Shown here: positions 20,636-31,919 of the stretch, one piece after another
Position numbering within the stretch: the stretch's first letter is position 1
Layout of the letters: each line of letters begins with the position of its first letter
DNA from: Campylobacter vicugnae
GTDB taxonomy: Bacteria; Campylobacterota; Campylobacteria; Campylobacterales; Campylobacteraceae
Direction: 5' to 3'
Assembly (NCBI RefSeq): GCF_002139875.1
Contig: NZ_CP018793.1
Coordinates: forward strand, 930,001 to 994,000
Length of the DNA stretch: 64,000 nt
Notes under the pieces: model-generated
The model's input: only the letters and a program-made list of their open reading frames with translations
What the model was told of the DNA's origin: nothing
Database searches by the model: none
Translations under genes and position numbers: made by a program

Positions 20636-22177
20636 TTACAATCCTAAAACATTAACTATAATGATAAATCCTATAGCTGATCCTATCATTGCAATAGGTA
20701 GAGTAATAATCCAAGCCAAACCAATTGGTTTTAACATTCCCCAATTAGCATTGCGATTATATAATCCAATACCTAGCACCGCACCGATAAGAACATGCGT
20801 AGAGCTAATTGGCAGACCCATTTTAGTCGCTATAAGAATAACTATACTAGCAGCTAATTCAGCGCTAAATCCAGTCGTAGGCAGTATCTCAGTAAGCTTT
20901 GTCCCAACAGTAGTGATAACCTCTTTACCCAAAAACCATAACCCAACTACAAGCGCTACACCAAATGTTATCATAGCAATTGTAGGAATTACAGTAGTGC
21001 TATTTATAGCTCCACTTTTTAACACATCTAAGATAGCAGCAAATGGCCCAACTGCATTTGCTATATCATTTGCACCATGAGAAAAAGCAAAAGCTGAGGC
21101 AGTGAATATCTGAAACCAGCCAAATATTCTATTAATACCTTTTTGTGGGTTATCTTTTTTCATCATATTTACTATAGAAAAGCTCACTAAATACGCCACC
21201 GTACCAATAACACATAAAATCCATACAGTCTCAATAGCACTAAAGGTTAAATTCATATGCTTTAACCCTTTAAATAGCAATGTAGATGAGATAATCATAG
21301 CTGAAATTGCCGCTAAAATAGGTATATGCAGTCTCATATACTTCATAGCATCAATTAGTTTTTCTTGTTTTTTAAATTCTTTAATTTTATCTCTAAATGG
21401 CCCTTTGCCAATGATATTTTCATCATAACTCATAGCAATAGCTCTAAGCTCTTGAATTTGCTCAGATTCATTTTTGCTAGATAGTTCATTGATATAGCTC
21501 TCTTTAAAGCTTCTTTTTTGAGCTTTAATAGCTTTTATCTGAGATTGCAACTCTATGCTTGGTGTGATGATTTTAGACTTAATATAGCCAAAAACTATAT
21601 AAGCAATAACTCCACCCATAAGAGGAGATAATACCCAGCTAACAGCAATACTACCTATAGAACTCCATTTAACCATATTTAAGGTATTGCCATCATTGTA
21701 ATATATATATCCCATCATAAGACCAGAACCTACGATACCACCTACAATAGCATGAGTAGTAGATACTGGCAAGCCCTTTTTAGTCGCTATAAATAGCCAA
21801 ATTCCAGCACTCATAAGAGCTGAAAGCATAACCGCAGCAAATATCATAGGATTTATATCGCCATTATTTGGCAGTGTAACTATACCACTTCTAATAGTGT
21901 TTGTAACCTCTGCACCAGCAAATATAGCACCGCTTAACTCAAACACAGCTGCTATAATCAGTGCTTGTTTAATAGTAAGAGTTTTAGCCCCTACGCTTGT
22001 ACCAAATGCATTCGCAACATCATTACCACCAATATTAAAGGCCATAAAAAGACCAAAAACACTAGCTAAAATAAAAAAGATTAAATGATGACTAGATATA
22101 TATCCATATCCCCACACAAAAAAGACAACTAAGGAAATAATAAAAATCGAAGTAAAAAATATATTATCCCTACCCAA
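20636..22177 (-). CDS. pit: Inorganic phosphate transporter, PiT family
   Basis: Low-affinity phosphate (metal-phosphate) symporter in the inner membrane. The two inverted family signatures are present: NIGGNDVANAFGTSVGAKTL near residue 50 and SHGANDIANAVGPFAA in the second half, with about ten transmembrane helices around a central cytoplasmic loop. The start is TTG at 22177, chosen because GGAGG lies six bases before it. It follows pdxA by 34 bp on the same strand and may share its transcript. The next gene, flgL, has its own promoter. Confidence 0.92.
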   Translation of the reverse strand: MGRDNIFFTSIFIISLVVFFVWGYGYISSHHLIFFILASVFGLFMAFNIGGNDVANAFGTSVGAKTLTIKQALIIAAVFELSGAIFAGAEVTNTIRSGIVTLPNNGDINPMIFAAVMLSALMSAGIWLFIATKKGLPVSTTHAIVGGIVGSGLMMGYIYYNDGNTLNMVKWSSIGSIAVSWVLSPLMGGVIAYIVFGYIKSKIITPSIELQSQIKAIKAQKRSFKESYINELSSKNESEQIQELRAIAMSYDENIIGKGPFRDKIKEFKKQEKLIDAMKYMRLHIPILAAISAMIISSTLLFKGLKHMNLTFSAIETVWILCVIGTVAYLVSFSIVNMMKKDNPQKGINRIFGWFQIFTASAFAFSHGANDIANAVGPFAAILDVLKSGAINSTTVIPTIAMITFGVALVVGLWFLGKEVITTVGTKLTEILPTTGFSAELAASIVILIATKMGLPISSTHVLIGAVLGIGLYNRNANWGMLKPIGLAWIITLPIAMIGSAIGFIIIVNVLGL

Positions 22178-22211
22178 GCAATACCTCCAAATTTTCTTTT
22201 ATTTTAGCTTT

Positions 22212-24728
<2,517 letters not shown>

Positions 24729-24783
24729 TTCAAGCCCTATCTTTTAATTTTGGGCTTTTAAAGCAAATTGCGTTCCATTAAAA

Positions 24784-25509
24784 CTATGAATCTACCCAAA
24801 TAGTAGGTTCATCTAACTCACAATACTCTTTTAGAATTTGATATGGTTTATAGTCGCTCTTATACTCTAAGCTTTCACAATTTTTGACATAAAATCCTAG
24901 ATAAATCCATGGCAATTTATGCGCTTTAGCTAGTAAAATTTGATTTAAAAGTGAGTATTTACCAAGACTTAAATGAGCATAATCAATATCCCAAAAGCAA
25001 TAAATCGAGCTAATTCCATCATTTGTAATATCTATAAGATCTACGCAAATAAGCTTATTATCATCATAATAATCCACCTCAAAGCCAAACTCTCCAGCAC
25101 CATCTACATAAACGCTAAAATAGCGTTCATAACTCATTTGATGATACTCCCAGCCTCGCTTATTTTGCATAAATTTATGATATTTTTCATATAGATTTAT
25201 ATGTTCTTGGCTTAGATGTGGGCGAGTTACTACAACCTCTATACCAGCATCTTTATTTTTGCGAATTACTCTTTTTAGGCTTTTGGTGAATTTAAATTTT
25301 TGAGCGTCTATTCTTAAGCTTTTGCACTCATTGCAATCTTTGCAAATTGGCTTGGAAAAATACTTGCCAAATCTTCTATAACCATGCTCTACTAAAGCAG
25401 AATTATAAGCATATGACGCTTCATAAATATATTTATAGCTACTTCTAGAAGAACGACCCTTAAGATACGCACATGGCGTATCAAGGGTGCTAAATTCAAT
25501 CTCAGTCAA
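24784..25509 (-). CDS. bpt: Aspartate/glutamate leucyltransferase (N-end rule)
   Basis: Transfers leucine from leucyl-tRNA to N-terminal acidic residues, marking proteins for ClpSAP degradation. The N-terminal ATE-type cysteine region is clear (CAYLKGRSSRS and PICKDCNECKSLRID), followed by the GNAT-like core with YEKYHKFMQNKRGW. I take the TTG at 25509, which overlaps the stop of the upstream small gene by eight bases and gives the usual length of about 240 aa. An ATG at 25551 would add 14 residues, overlap the neighbour by 50 bases and extend beyond the family N-terminus. Confidence 0.88.
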   Translation of the reverse strand: MTEIEFSTLDTPCAYLKGRSSRSSYKYIYEASYAYNSALVEHGYRRFGKYFSKPICKDCNECKSLRIDAQKFKFTKSLKRVIRKNKDAGIEVVVTRPHLSQEHINLYEKYHKFMQNKRGWEYHQMSYERYFSVYVDGAGEFGFEVDYYDDNKLICVDLIDITNDGISSIYCFWDIDYAHLSLGKYSLLNQILLAKAHKLPWIYLGFYVKNCESLEYKSDYKPYQILKEYCELDEPTIWVDS

Positions 25510-25714
25510 GTTTTTTAATATCCGAATATTTGATAAATTCCATAAACTCATCTCTTAGCCTAGCCTCTTTATCGGCTGGTTCTTGAGACTCTATGAATAT
25601 ATCTTTGAATTCATCTCTATTTGGATTTGGCTTTGGTTTTGAAACTGGGGCTTGAGCCTTTTGCTCTTTAACCATCTGGCCTTTTATCTCTTTTAAACTA
25701 TCTAAAAAATCCAT
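25502..25714 (-). CDS. Small conserved hypothetical protein
   Basis: A 70-residue charged protein with no signal peptide or membrane segment. Its middle is Lys/Pro/Asn-rich (KAQAPVSKPKPNPNRDE) and so likely disordered. It lies four bases after pycA and overlaps the start of bpt, so it is part of that operon. A small gene in the same place exists in other Campylobacter (from memory). Function unknown. Confidence 0.7.
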   Translation of the reverse strand: MDFLDSLKEIKGQMVKEQKAQAPVSKPKPNPNRDEFKDIFIESQEPADKEARLRDEFMEFIKYSDIKKLD

Positions 25715-25717
25715 AAA

Positions 25718-27163
25718 CTACCCATTTTCTCTACTAGATTTTACCTTTTGAATTGCTGCTGTAATAGCTGCAATTACCTCTTCTTTGTTCTCTTGATTGT
25801 GATCATGAGTATTTTCTAAAATATCTTGAAGTCTCTCTTCAATATAGCTAGTATCAAAAAACCCTCTTCTAAAGTGTCTTCTTTTAGATATAGCTAAAAG
25901 AAATGGCAATGTAGTTCTAACACCTTCAATTGTAAATTCATCTAAAGCACGCTCAAGCTTGCTTACTGCTAAATCATAACTTCTAGCTTTTACTATTAGC
26001 TTAGCTACAAGTGAATCATAAAATGGCGGTATAGAATATCCTTGATACATATGGCTATCTACCCTTACTCCTGGGCCAAGAGCTGGAAAGTAGCCTGTGA
26101 TTTTGCCTGGACTTGGAGCGAAGTTTTTCCATACATTTTCAGCTGTAATCCTAGCTTCTATAGCTACACCTTGAGGTTTAACCTCTGTTTGGTCTATATC
26201 TAGAATTTCCCCTGAAGCAATGCGAATTTGCCTAGAGATTAGATCTACGCCCACAATCTCTTCAGTTACGCCGTGTTCTACTTGAATTCTTGTATTCATC
26301 TCCATAAAATAAAAATTATTATAATCATCTAGCAAAAACTCAATTGTACCAGCATTAGTATATCCTACAGCCTTAGCTGCTGCAACTGCGGCCACACCCA
26401 TTCTCTTACGCAAATCCTCACTAATAGTAGGACATGGCGCAATCTCAATCACCTTTTGGTGGCGTCTTTGAATAGAGCAATCACGCTCACAAAGGTGAAT
26501 TAAATTACCATAATTATCACCTAAAATTTGAAATTCAATATGCCTTGGTTTTACAATTAACTTCTCCATAAAGACTTCATCGTTATTAAAAAACGCCTTA
26601 GCCTCTCTTTTGCAACTCTCATAACTACTTTCTAAATCTTTAGGATCCCATACCTCTCTAATACCACGACCGCCGCCGCCGCCGCTTGCTTTTAAGATTA
26701 CTGGATAGCCTATTTTTTCAGCTTCTAATTTTATAGTTTCAATACTCTCTTTATTTAACGCTTCAGTACCTGGCACAACTGGAATACCATTTTTATGCAT
26801 TAGATTTCTAGCGATATTTTTATTACCCATTTTTAAAATAACTTCAGATTTTGGCCCAATAAATGTAAGACCAGCATCTTCAACCATCTTAGCAAATTCA
26901 TAATTTTCACTTAAAAATCCATATCCAGGATGTATAGCATCAGCACCACACGCCTTAGCTACTTCTACTATTCTAGCAGCATCTAAATAGCCTTTGATTG
27001 GGTCTTTGCCTATCTCATATGCCTCATCAGCAACTTTTACATGTAAAGAGTCTTTATCTGGTTCTGTGTAGATAGCTACATTTTTGATATGTAAATCTTT
27101 ACACGCCCTAACAATTCTAACAGCGATTTCACCACGATTGGCAATTAAAATTTTATATATCAT
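25718..27163 (-). CDS. pycA: Biotin carboxylase subunit, probably pyruvate carboxylase subunit A
   Basis: ATP-dependent carboxylation of biotin. It has the biotin-carboxylase N-terminus (YKILIANRGEIAVRIVRACKDL), a glycine-rich ATP-grasp loop (KASGGGGGRGIR) and the catalytic segment FMEMNTRIQVEHGVTE. I start at ATG 27163 because AAAGG sits seven bases upstream; an ATG at 27193 adds ten residues. The resulting 481 residues equals the length I remember for C. jejuni PycA. AccC of acetyl-CoA carboxylase is the alternative. The neighbours (J-domain gene and bpt) are those of pycA rather than accB-accC. Confidence 0.85.
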   Translation of the reverse strand: MIYKILIANRGEIAVRIVRACKDLHIKNVAIYTEPDKDSLHVKVADEAYEIGKDPIKGYLDAARIVEVAKACGADAIHPGYGFLSENYEFAKMVEDAGLTFIGPKSEVILKMGNKNIARNLMHKNGIPVVPGTEALNKESIETIKLEAEKIGYPVILKASGGGGGRGIREVWDPKDLESSYESCKREAKAFFNNDEVFMEKLIVKPRHIEFQILGDNYGNLIHLCERDCSIQRRHQKVIEIAPCPTISEDLRKRMGVAAVAAAKAVGYTNAGTIEFLLDDYNNFYFMEMNTRIQVEHGVTEEIVGVDLISRQIRIASGEILDIDQTEVKPQGVAIEARITAENVWKNFAPSPGKITGYFPALGPGVRVDSHMYQGYSIPPFYDSLVAKLIVKARSYDLAVSKLERALDEFTIEGVRTTLPFLLAISKRRHFRRGFFDTSYIEERLQDILENTHDHNQENKEEVIAAITAAIQKVKSSRENG

Positions 27164-27351
27164 AAAGTTACCTTTAAAAAATTTTCCACCCATTTTAGCT
27201 AAATTTGGATATTTTTTAGCTAAAAATATAAAAATAAATGTAAATTTTAAATATTGTGTTACACAAAAGCCTAAGCACTACTTTATAGCTCACTCTTAGC
27301 AATTAAAATAAATGCATTAATACTACAAAGCCATAGCTATTATAATTTATT

Positions 27352-28521
27352 TTAGCTAAGCACTCCACTAGGAAGGCATACGATTCTATCTACAAGATAT
27401 TTGGCGTTTTGATTGGAATCTTTCATACAGTTTTTATACATCTTTAATTGGCTTAGCAACTTCCACGCTGGGCGCATCATCACATCATTATCATTGGCAA
27501 ACTCTAGCAGCTCATCACGCTTACTTCTATCTTCTAAGATTATACCCATTAGCCAGTAGTTGCTATTACACTCTATAGGTTCATTTATAAACTTTATCCC
27601 CATCGTCTCAAAAAACTTCGCATATCGTTCTGCTTGTCGTCTTTTACTCATTAGGCATAAATCTAGATTTTCTATTTGAGCTTTTAGTAGTGCTGCATTG
27701 AGATTTGGCATTCTATAGTTATAGCCTATTTCATCATGGTCATACTCATATAGGTGTGGGATTTTAGCAGTTGTGCTTAGATGTTTGGCTCTTTTTGCTA
27801 GTGCTTCATCATCAGTAATTAACATACCGCCACCGCCACTTGTTATAACCTTATTACCATTAAATGAAAATACTCCAGCTAGACCAAACCTACCACAATG
27901 AATATCTTTATATTTGCTTCCTATACCCTCAGCAGCATCTTCTATAAGCATAATCCCCCACGACTGGCATATCTGAGCTATCTCATCTATTTGACACACC
28001 ATCCCAAAAGTATGCATAGGCACACATGCACTTATATGCTTATTAGTATGTTTATTATAGCATTTACCATATCTTTTAACACAATGCAAATCTAAAAAAT
28101 CACTTAAGCTCTTAGGACTCATTCCCATAGTCTCCATATCCACATCAACAAATATAGGACTAGCCCCCAAATAGCTAATAGCATTAGCAGTCGCTACAAA
28201 ACTCAAGGGCTGAGTTATCACCTCATCATCAGCCTTTACTCCAGCACACATTAGCGCCATATGTAGTGCTGCTGTACCGCTACACATAGCTACAGCATAT
28301 TTAGCCCCTGTATAACTAGCTATATCTTTTTCTACATCTACGACAAATTCCCCCACGCTAGAGACATATCCAGTATCTATACATCTCCATAGATACTCCA
28401 TCTCTCTACCTAAAAGTCTTGGCTCATGAAGGGGGATTTTTTTACGGTTATACTCATTTTTGATAAATCTTACTATCTCTTCACATCTTGGTTTGCTATA
28501 TTTATTACTACATTTTTCCAT
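27352..28521 (-). CDS. legC: PLP-dependent aminotransferase LegC (DegT/DnrJ/EryC1 family)
   Basis: Predicted to aminate the GDP-linked 4-keto-6-deoxy sugar made by LegB, the second step towards legionaminic acid, a nonulosonate placed on flagellin. The 389-residue protein has the family start IPLHEPRLLGREMEYL, the cofactor pocket (GTAALHMAL, HTFGMVCQIDEI, IEDAAEGIGS) and the Schiff-base lysine in FSFNGNKVITSGGGG (about residue 226). It overlaps legB by 14 bases. Other Leg genes (legH, legI, legG, legF) are not in this window, so the pathway is split. Confusion with PseC is possible but the LegB partner argues against it. Confidence 0.85.
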   Translation of the reverse strand: MEKCSNKYSKPRCEEIVRFIKNEYNRKKIPLHEPRLLGREMEYLWRCIDTGYVSSVGEFVVDVEKDIASYTGAKYAVAMCSGTAALHMALMCAGVKADDEVITQPLSFVATANAISYLGASPIFVDVDMETMGMSPKSLSDFLDLHCVKRYGKCYNKHTNKHISACVPMHTFGMVCQIDEIAQICQSWGIMLIEDAAEGIGSKYKDIHCGRFGLAGVFSFNGNKVITSGGGGMLITDDEALAKRAKHLSTTAKIPHLYEYDHDEIGYNYRMPNLNAALLKAQIENLDLCLMSKRRQAERYAKFFETMGIKFINEPIECNSNYWLMGIILEDRSKRDELLEFANDNDVMMRPAWKLLSQLKMYKNCMKDSNQNAKYLVDRIVCLPSGVLS

Positions 28522-29680
28522 CTAGATACCTACCTTTTTCTATATGATTAAACTCAGGTAAAACTCTCATAAACTCTGTCATTATCGCATTTTTATCAAA
28601 TTTATTATCATATATCATAGCTTTTATATTTTGTTTGAATATTTCTAAATTTTCTGCGTTATTTATCACATCATTTTCTATCACGCCAATAGTATCAAAT
28701 CTATCCATATCTAGCTTTTCGCTACCGGTGTAGAACTCTTCATAATCTTTCTCCCCTGTCGTATCACTACTGCTAAATAGACAGGCCCACTTTTTAGCCT
28801 TTGCTAGCTCTTTGGCTTTGGCTCTAGCTTCGTTCTCATCTTCGCATATATATGGCTCATAGCCTTTAGCATTTAGATATTTAATTGCTATATCGCTAAA
28901 TTTGATTAAATTTAATCTCTTATCTAATTTTGGGAAAAATATATCACGATTACTTCCATATATAGCACTAATCAAACATAGCTCGCCACTTTCTTTAGGA
29001 GTGATAAAGTATCTACGCACATCATTTGGAGCCACTATTGGCTGAAGTTTTCTCATCCTTTGCTCAAACCCATATAGCAAGCTCCCATCGCTAAATGCTA
29101 CATTAGCAAACCTAGCCATACTAACTGGAGTTACACTAGATCTATAAAAGGCATACATCTCCATAATTCTCTTACTAGCTCCCATCATATTGGCTGGATT
29201 GGCAGCCTTATCGCTACTTACAGTAAAGTATCGCTTGGATTTTTTCATCATCTCATCGCTATTAAATATATTTGTTTGGATTAATCGCATTAGAGTATAT
29301 GGATCTTTTTCGCTTCTTACATGCTTTAACGCACTTAAATTTAATACATAATCATACTCATTGCTAGATATAAGCTTATTAAATATCTGCGAACCAGCAT
29401 CAATAGCATATGTAGCAAACTCTCCACTTATATAGCCATAGCTACTTCTAATATCACGCACTAGCTCTACTAGATTATTTTCACTAATATCAACTACATC
29501 AAGGGTTTTTGGCTCTCTAGCAAATATCTCTTTAACCACAGCTGAGCCGATACTTCCAGCTCCACCAACTACTAAAAATTTAGATTGATTTACTATATCT
29601 TTTAGCTCTGTATCCACTCTAGCCATATCAGAACTAAAAAGGGGCTCATCTCTACCTATAAGGCTTAATATATCTATCAT
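28508..29680 (-). CDS. legB: Nucleotide-sugar 4,6-dehydratase LegB
   Basis: Predicted GDP-GlcNAc 4,6-dehydratase, first dedicated step to legionaminic acid. A short N-terminal extension (about 30 residues) precedes a Rossmann fold with VVGGAGSIGSAVVKEIF. It then has LSALKHVRSEKDP, a Thr/Ser-Lys catalytic region (VSSDKAANPANMMGASKRIMEM) and a long C-terminal tail ending RYLDGKM. The extended form differs from PseB, which is shorter and has a TGGTGSFG start. Its partner legC overlaps it, and it lies downstream of a flagellin gene on the same strand. Confidence 0.85.
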   Translation of the reverse strand: MIDILSLIGRDEPLFSSDMARVDTELKDIVNQSKFLVVGGAGSIGSAVVKEIFAREPKTLDVVDISENNLVELVRDIRSSYGYISGEFATYAIDAGSQIFNKLISSNEYDYVLNLSALKHVRSEKDPYTLMRLIQTNIFNSDEMMKKSKRYFTVSSDKAANPANMMGASKRIMEMYAFYRSSVTPVSMARFANVAFSDGSLLYGFEQRMRKLQPIVAPNDVRRYFITPKESGELCLISAIYGSNRDIFFPKLDKRLNLIKFSDIAIKYLNAKGYEPYICEDENEARAKAKELAKAKKWACLFSSSDTTGEKDYEEFYTGSEKLDMDRFDTIGVIENDVINNAENLEIFKQNIKAMIYDNKFDKNAIMTEFMRVLPEFNHIEKGRYLDGKM

Positions 29681-29749
29681 TTATCATACTCTTTTAGATT
29701 TAAAGTTTTAATTATAGCTGAATTTAAAAAATTTGAGAAGTACAAGATA

Positions 29750-29776
29750 TTTTACCTCTGGTATCCAGAGGTAAAA
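29750..29776. terminator. Perfect 12-bp hairpin between flagellin and legB
   Basis: Arms TTTTACCTCTGG and CCAGAGGTAAAA with a 3-nt loop are fully complementary. It lies 197 bases downstream of the flagellin stop. T-rich stretches are part of the stem, and a further T run follows on the minus strand about 15 bases later. It probably ends the abundant flagellin transcript before legB. A protein operator is an alternative. Confidence 0.5.
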
Positions 29777-29973
29777 AGGACTTGTAAAGTTTAATGAGTT
29801 TTGTGCGAGTTGTATTAAGCACTCTACGGACGACCGCACACCGCAAGTAGAGTATATCATTGCGATCCAATTTCTTAGCATAATATCTTTAAACTTAAGC
29901 AGATACAATGAGCGTGATAATCTTAAATTTAATTATCACTACTTTATAGAATAATTATATTAACTCACCAACT
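29777..29973 (-). other. Flagellin 3' noncoding region with structured segment
   Basis: No convincing gene. A short frame across it lacks family features and a ribosome site. The part at 29821-29853 is richer in G+C than its surroundings and folds into ACTCTAC/GTAGAGT (7 bp) around a smaller GC hairpin. It could be a stable flagellin 3' UTR or a small RNA. Only the structure is seen. Confidence 0.35.
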
Positions 29974-31545
29974 CTACTGTAGAAGTTTTAAGATATTTTG
30001 CTGTACAGCATTGGCCTGACTCATAGCGTAGCTTCCGCTTTGAGCTAGGATATTATGTTTGGAGAATGTAGCACTCTCACTAGCAAAATCCACATCCCTT
30101 ATTTGTGATTCGGCTGATTTTACATTTACTTGAGTTACGCTTATGTTGTTTATAGTAGCAATTAGCTGATTTTGCACCGAACCTAGGTCTGCTCTAATCT
30201 TATCTAGAGTCTTTCTAGCTGATTCAGCTACATCTATCATAGATTGAGCACCACCATAACTATTTACACCACCTACTTGATCAGGTGTGCTATATACATT
30301 TGAGAAACCACCTTCAAAATATCCCATCGCTTTTGCCATATTGTAGCTAATAGTTCCTGAGTTCATATATTTTAAATTTACACTGGCTTGATTATACGCT
30401 TCAGATGCTATAGAAGCTGTACTAATCATGGCAGCAGCATTAGTAAATCCAGACATTGTAGATAAGCCATCTATACCTATTTTAATATCTCTAGCATCTT
30501 GGCGGATAAATGTCAAAGAACCCATGAAAGCAACACCACCTCCAGCAGATCCATTTGATGCACCAGTCATATCTCCACCCATAAAGCTAGCTCCAGAAAG
30601 AGCTCCAACCCTAATAACTCTACCATCTTTAGCAGCTAAAACTAAGCGACCATTTTGAATGCTTGCCTCTACACCGGTTTCATCTTTTTTAGCATTGATT
30701 GCACCGATTAATACATTATCACTATCACTAGCTTTAACTGTGATATTACCAATAGTTACGCCGTTAATTGTTAAATTTTTAATAGTACCTACAGATACAG
30801 TATCACTAAAAATTTGAGTATTATTAACTTTAGCTTTTACACCAGTTAAATCGCTTACGCCGTTCATCATCTCAGCAATTGCTTTAAGACCATCAGTTTG
30901 CATTACATTTGAAACGATTTTTTGAAATACATAGCCACCAGGATATCCATCTATACCACTGAGTTTTATAGTGAATCCACTTATTGTTGAAAAATGAGAT
31001 ACTGCAATATTACAAATTGTCTCAAACCTAGTATGCCCAATAGTATTTGAGTTTGTAGCACCTATACTTACTTTAGCTGTTTCATTACTATAAGCACCAA
31101 TTTGGAAGTTTTTGTTTGAGAAATTTCCATTTAGTAGTTGTTGGCCATTAAAGCTTGTAGTAGTAGCTATCATATCTAGCTCTTCAAGTAGTCTGCTAAT
31201 ATCATTTTGAAGTGCTCTTCTAGAGTCACTATTTTGACCATCTTGTGCTGCTTGGATAGCTTTAGTTTTAATAGTATCAAGTATTTTAATCTGTTCATCC
31301 ATAGCTTTATCTGCAGTTTGGATGATACCTACAGCATCATTTGCATTAGCAATTGCTTGACCTAGCGAGTTAGCTTGACTTCTTAAGCTATCTGCAATTG
31401 CCATACCAGAAGCATCATCAGCTGCTGTTTGGATTCTAAGGCCTGAGCTTAGGCGACCAAGTGAGCTACTAAGCGCTCTATCATTTACTACAGCATTTGC
31501 ATGTGCATTCATAGCTGCGATGTTAGTGTTAATTCTAAAACTCAT
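29974..31545 (-). CDS. Flagellin (sigma54-type promoter, FlaB-like)
   Basis: Major or minor filament subunit exported through the flagellar type III apparatus. The conserved D0/D1 ends are intact: MSFRINTNIAAMNAHANAVV at the N-terminus and the NILKLLQ end at the C-terminus. The variable middle (about residues 170-430) is where Campylobacter flagellin is glycosylated. At 523 residues it is somewhat shorter than C. jejuni FlaA. It contains a cysteine (ETICNIAV), unusual for a flagellin. The sigma54 promoter resembles that of flaB rather than flaA. Only one flagellin gene is in the window; a partner elsewhere cannot be excluded. Confidence 0.95.
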   Translation of the reverse strand: MSFRINTNIAAMNAHANAVVNDRALSSSLGRLSSGLRIQTAADDASGMAIADSLRSQANSLGQAIANANDAVGIIQTADKAMDEQIKILDTIKTKAIQAAQDGQNSDSRRALQNDISRLLEELDMIATTTSFNGQQLLNGNFSNKNFQIGAYSNETAKVSIGATNSNTIGHTRFETICNIAVSHFSTISGFTIKLSGIDGYPGGYVFQKIVSNVMQTDGLKAIAEMMNGVSDLTGVKAKVNNTQIFSDTVSVGTIKNLTINGVTIGNITVKASDSDNVLIGAINAKKDETGVEASIQNGRLVLAAKDGRVIRVGALSGASFMGGDMTGASNGSAGGGVAFMGSLTFIRQDARDIKIGIDGLSTMSGFTNAAAMISTASIASEAYNQASVNLKYMNSGTISYNMAKAMGYFEGGFSNVYSTPDQVGGVNSYGGAQSMIDVAESARKTLDKIRADLGSVQNQLIATINNISVTQVNVKSAESQIRDVDFASESATFSKHNILAQSGSYAMSQANAVQQNILKLLQ

Positions 31546-31586
31546 CTTTAAGTCCTTTTCTTAAAAATTTAAAGTTGTAGGAGTAT

Positions 31587-31603
31587 AAGCAAATGGTGTT
31601 CCA
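31587..31603 (-). promoter_or_regulatory. Sigma54 (RpoN) promoter of the flagellin gene
   Basis: The minus strand reads TGGAACACCATTTGCTT, with correct GG/GC spacing. It differs from the flgL promoter only in the spacer. It is 42 bases upstream of the flagellin ATG. No sigma28-type element was obvious. Confidence 0.88.
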
Positions 31604-31757
31604 AATTTGAAATTTAAAAGAATTAAAATATTTAGATAAAATTAAAATTCCATAAAAAGCCGTATATATGGGGTTAAGAGCTTGATTGGGTCAAAGCTTA
31701 AATAGCTATATACAAAATTTATTAGCTTTAAGTAGAAGCTTAGATGGAGCTAGCCTA
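31604..31757. other. AT-rich intergenic segment upstream of the flagellin promoter
   Basis: No gene recognised. From about 31686 a short plus-strand frame without ATG (ASLDEF at its end) runs directly into the hipA fragment at 31758, as if two broken genes were fused. Its first part matches nothing I know. Confidence 0.3.
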
Positions 31758-31850
31758 GATGAATTTGAGAAAATATCTAAGAAAAATAAAATAAATAGCA
31801 ATAACTTAAAAATGTTAAAAATAATTATGAACACGAAGATTTTAAAAAAA
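31758..31850 (+). pseudogene. hipA 3'-end fragment outside the island
   Basis: About 90 bases closely match the 3' part of the intact hipA at 33602-33695. The fragment encodes DEFEKISKKNKINSNNLKMLK against DEFEKIAKKNGINSDNLKMLK in the intact gene. One A is missing after LKMLK, shifting the frame. Beyond it the DNA match continues (ACACGAAGATTTT). It ends ten bases before the left direct repeat. It is a relic of a second hipA copy. Confidence 0.8.
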
Positions 31851-31860
31851 TCTATTTTAT

Positions 31861-31919
31861 ATTGAATAAAGAAAAAAGGATTTGAATAGATATAAGATAT
31901 TAAGTGGTGGGTTTACCAG
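31861..31919. repeat. Left direct repeat (attL-like)
   Basis: A 59-bp sequence repeated at 40894-40952 with a single mismatch (G at 31871, T at 40904). Its last 15 bp copy the 3' end of the tRNA gene including CCA. It marks the distal end of the island. Confidence 0.88.

Noticed and set aside
26670-26700. CCGCCGCCGCCGC run on the plus strand as a possible microsatellite
   Set aside because: It encodes the conserved Gly-rich ATP-grasp loop of the biotin carboxylase, which explains it fully.
29708-29908. 66-codon minus-strand frame between flagellin and legB
   Set aside because: No ribosome site, no family features and it overlies the hairpins, so I treat the region as noncoding.
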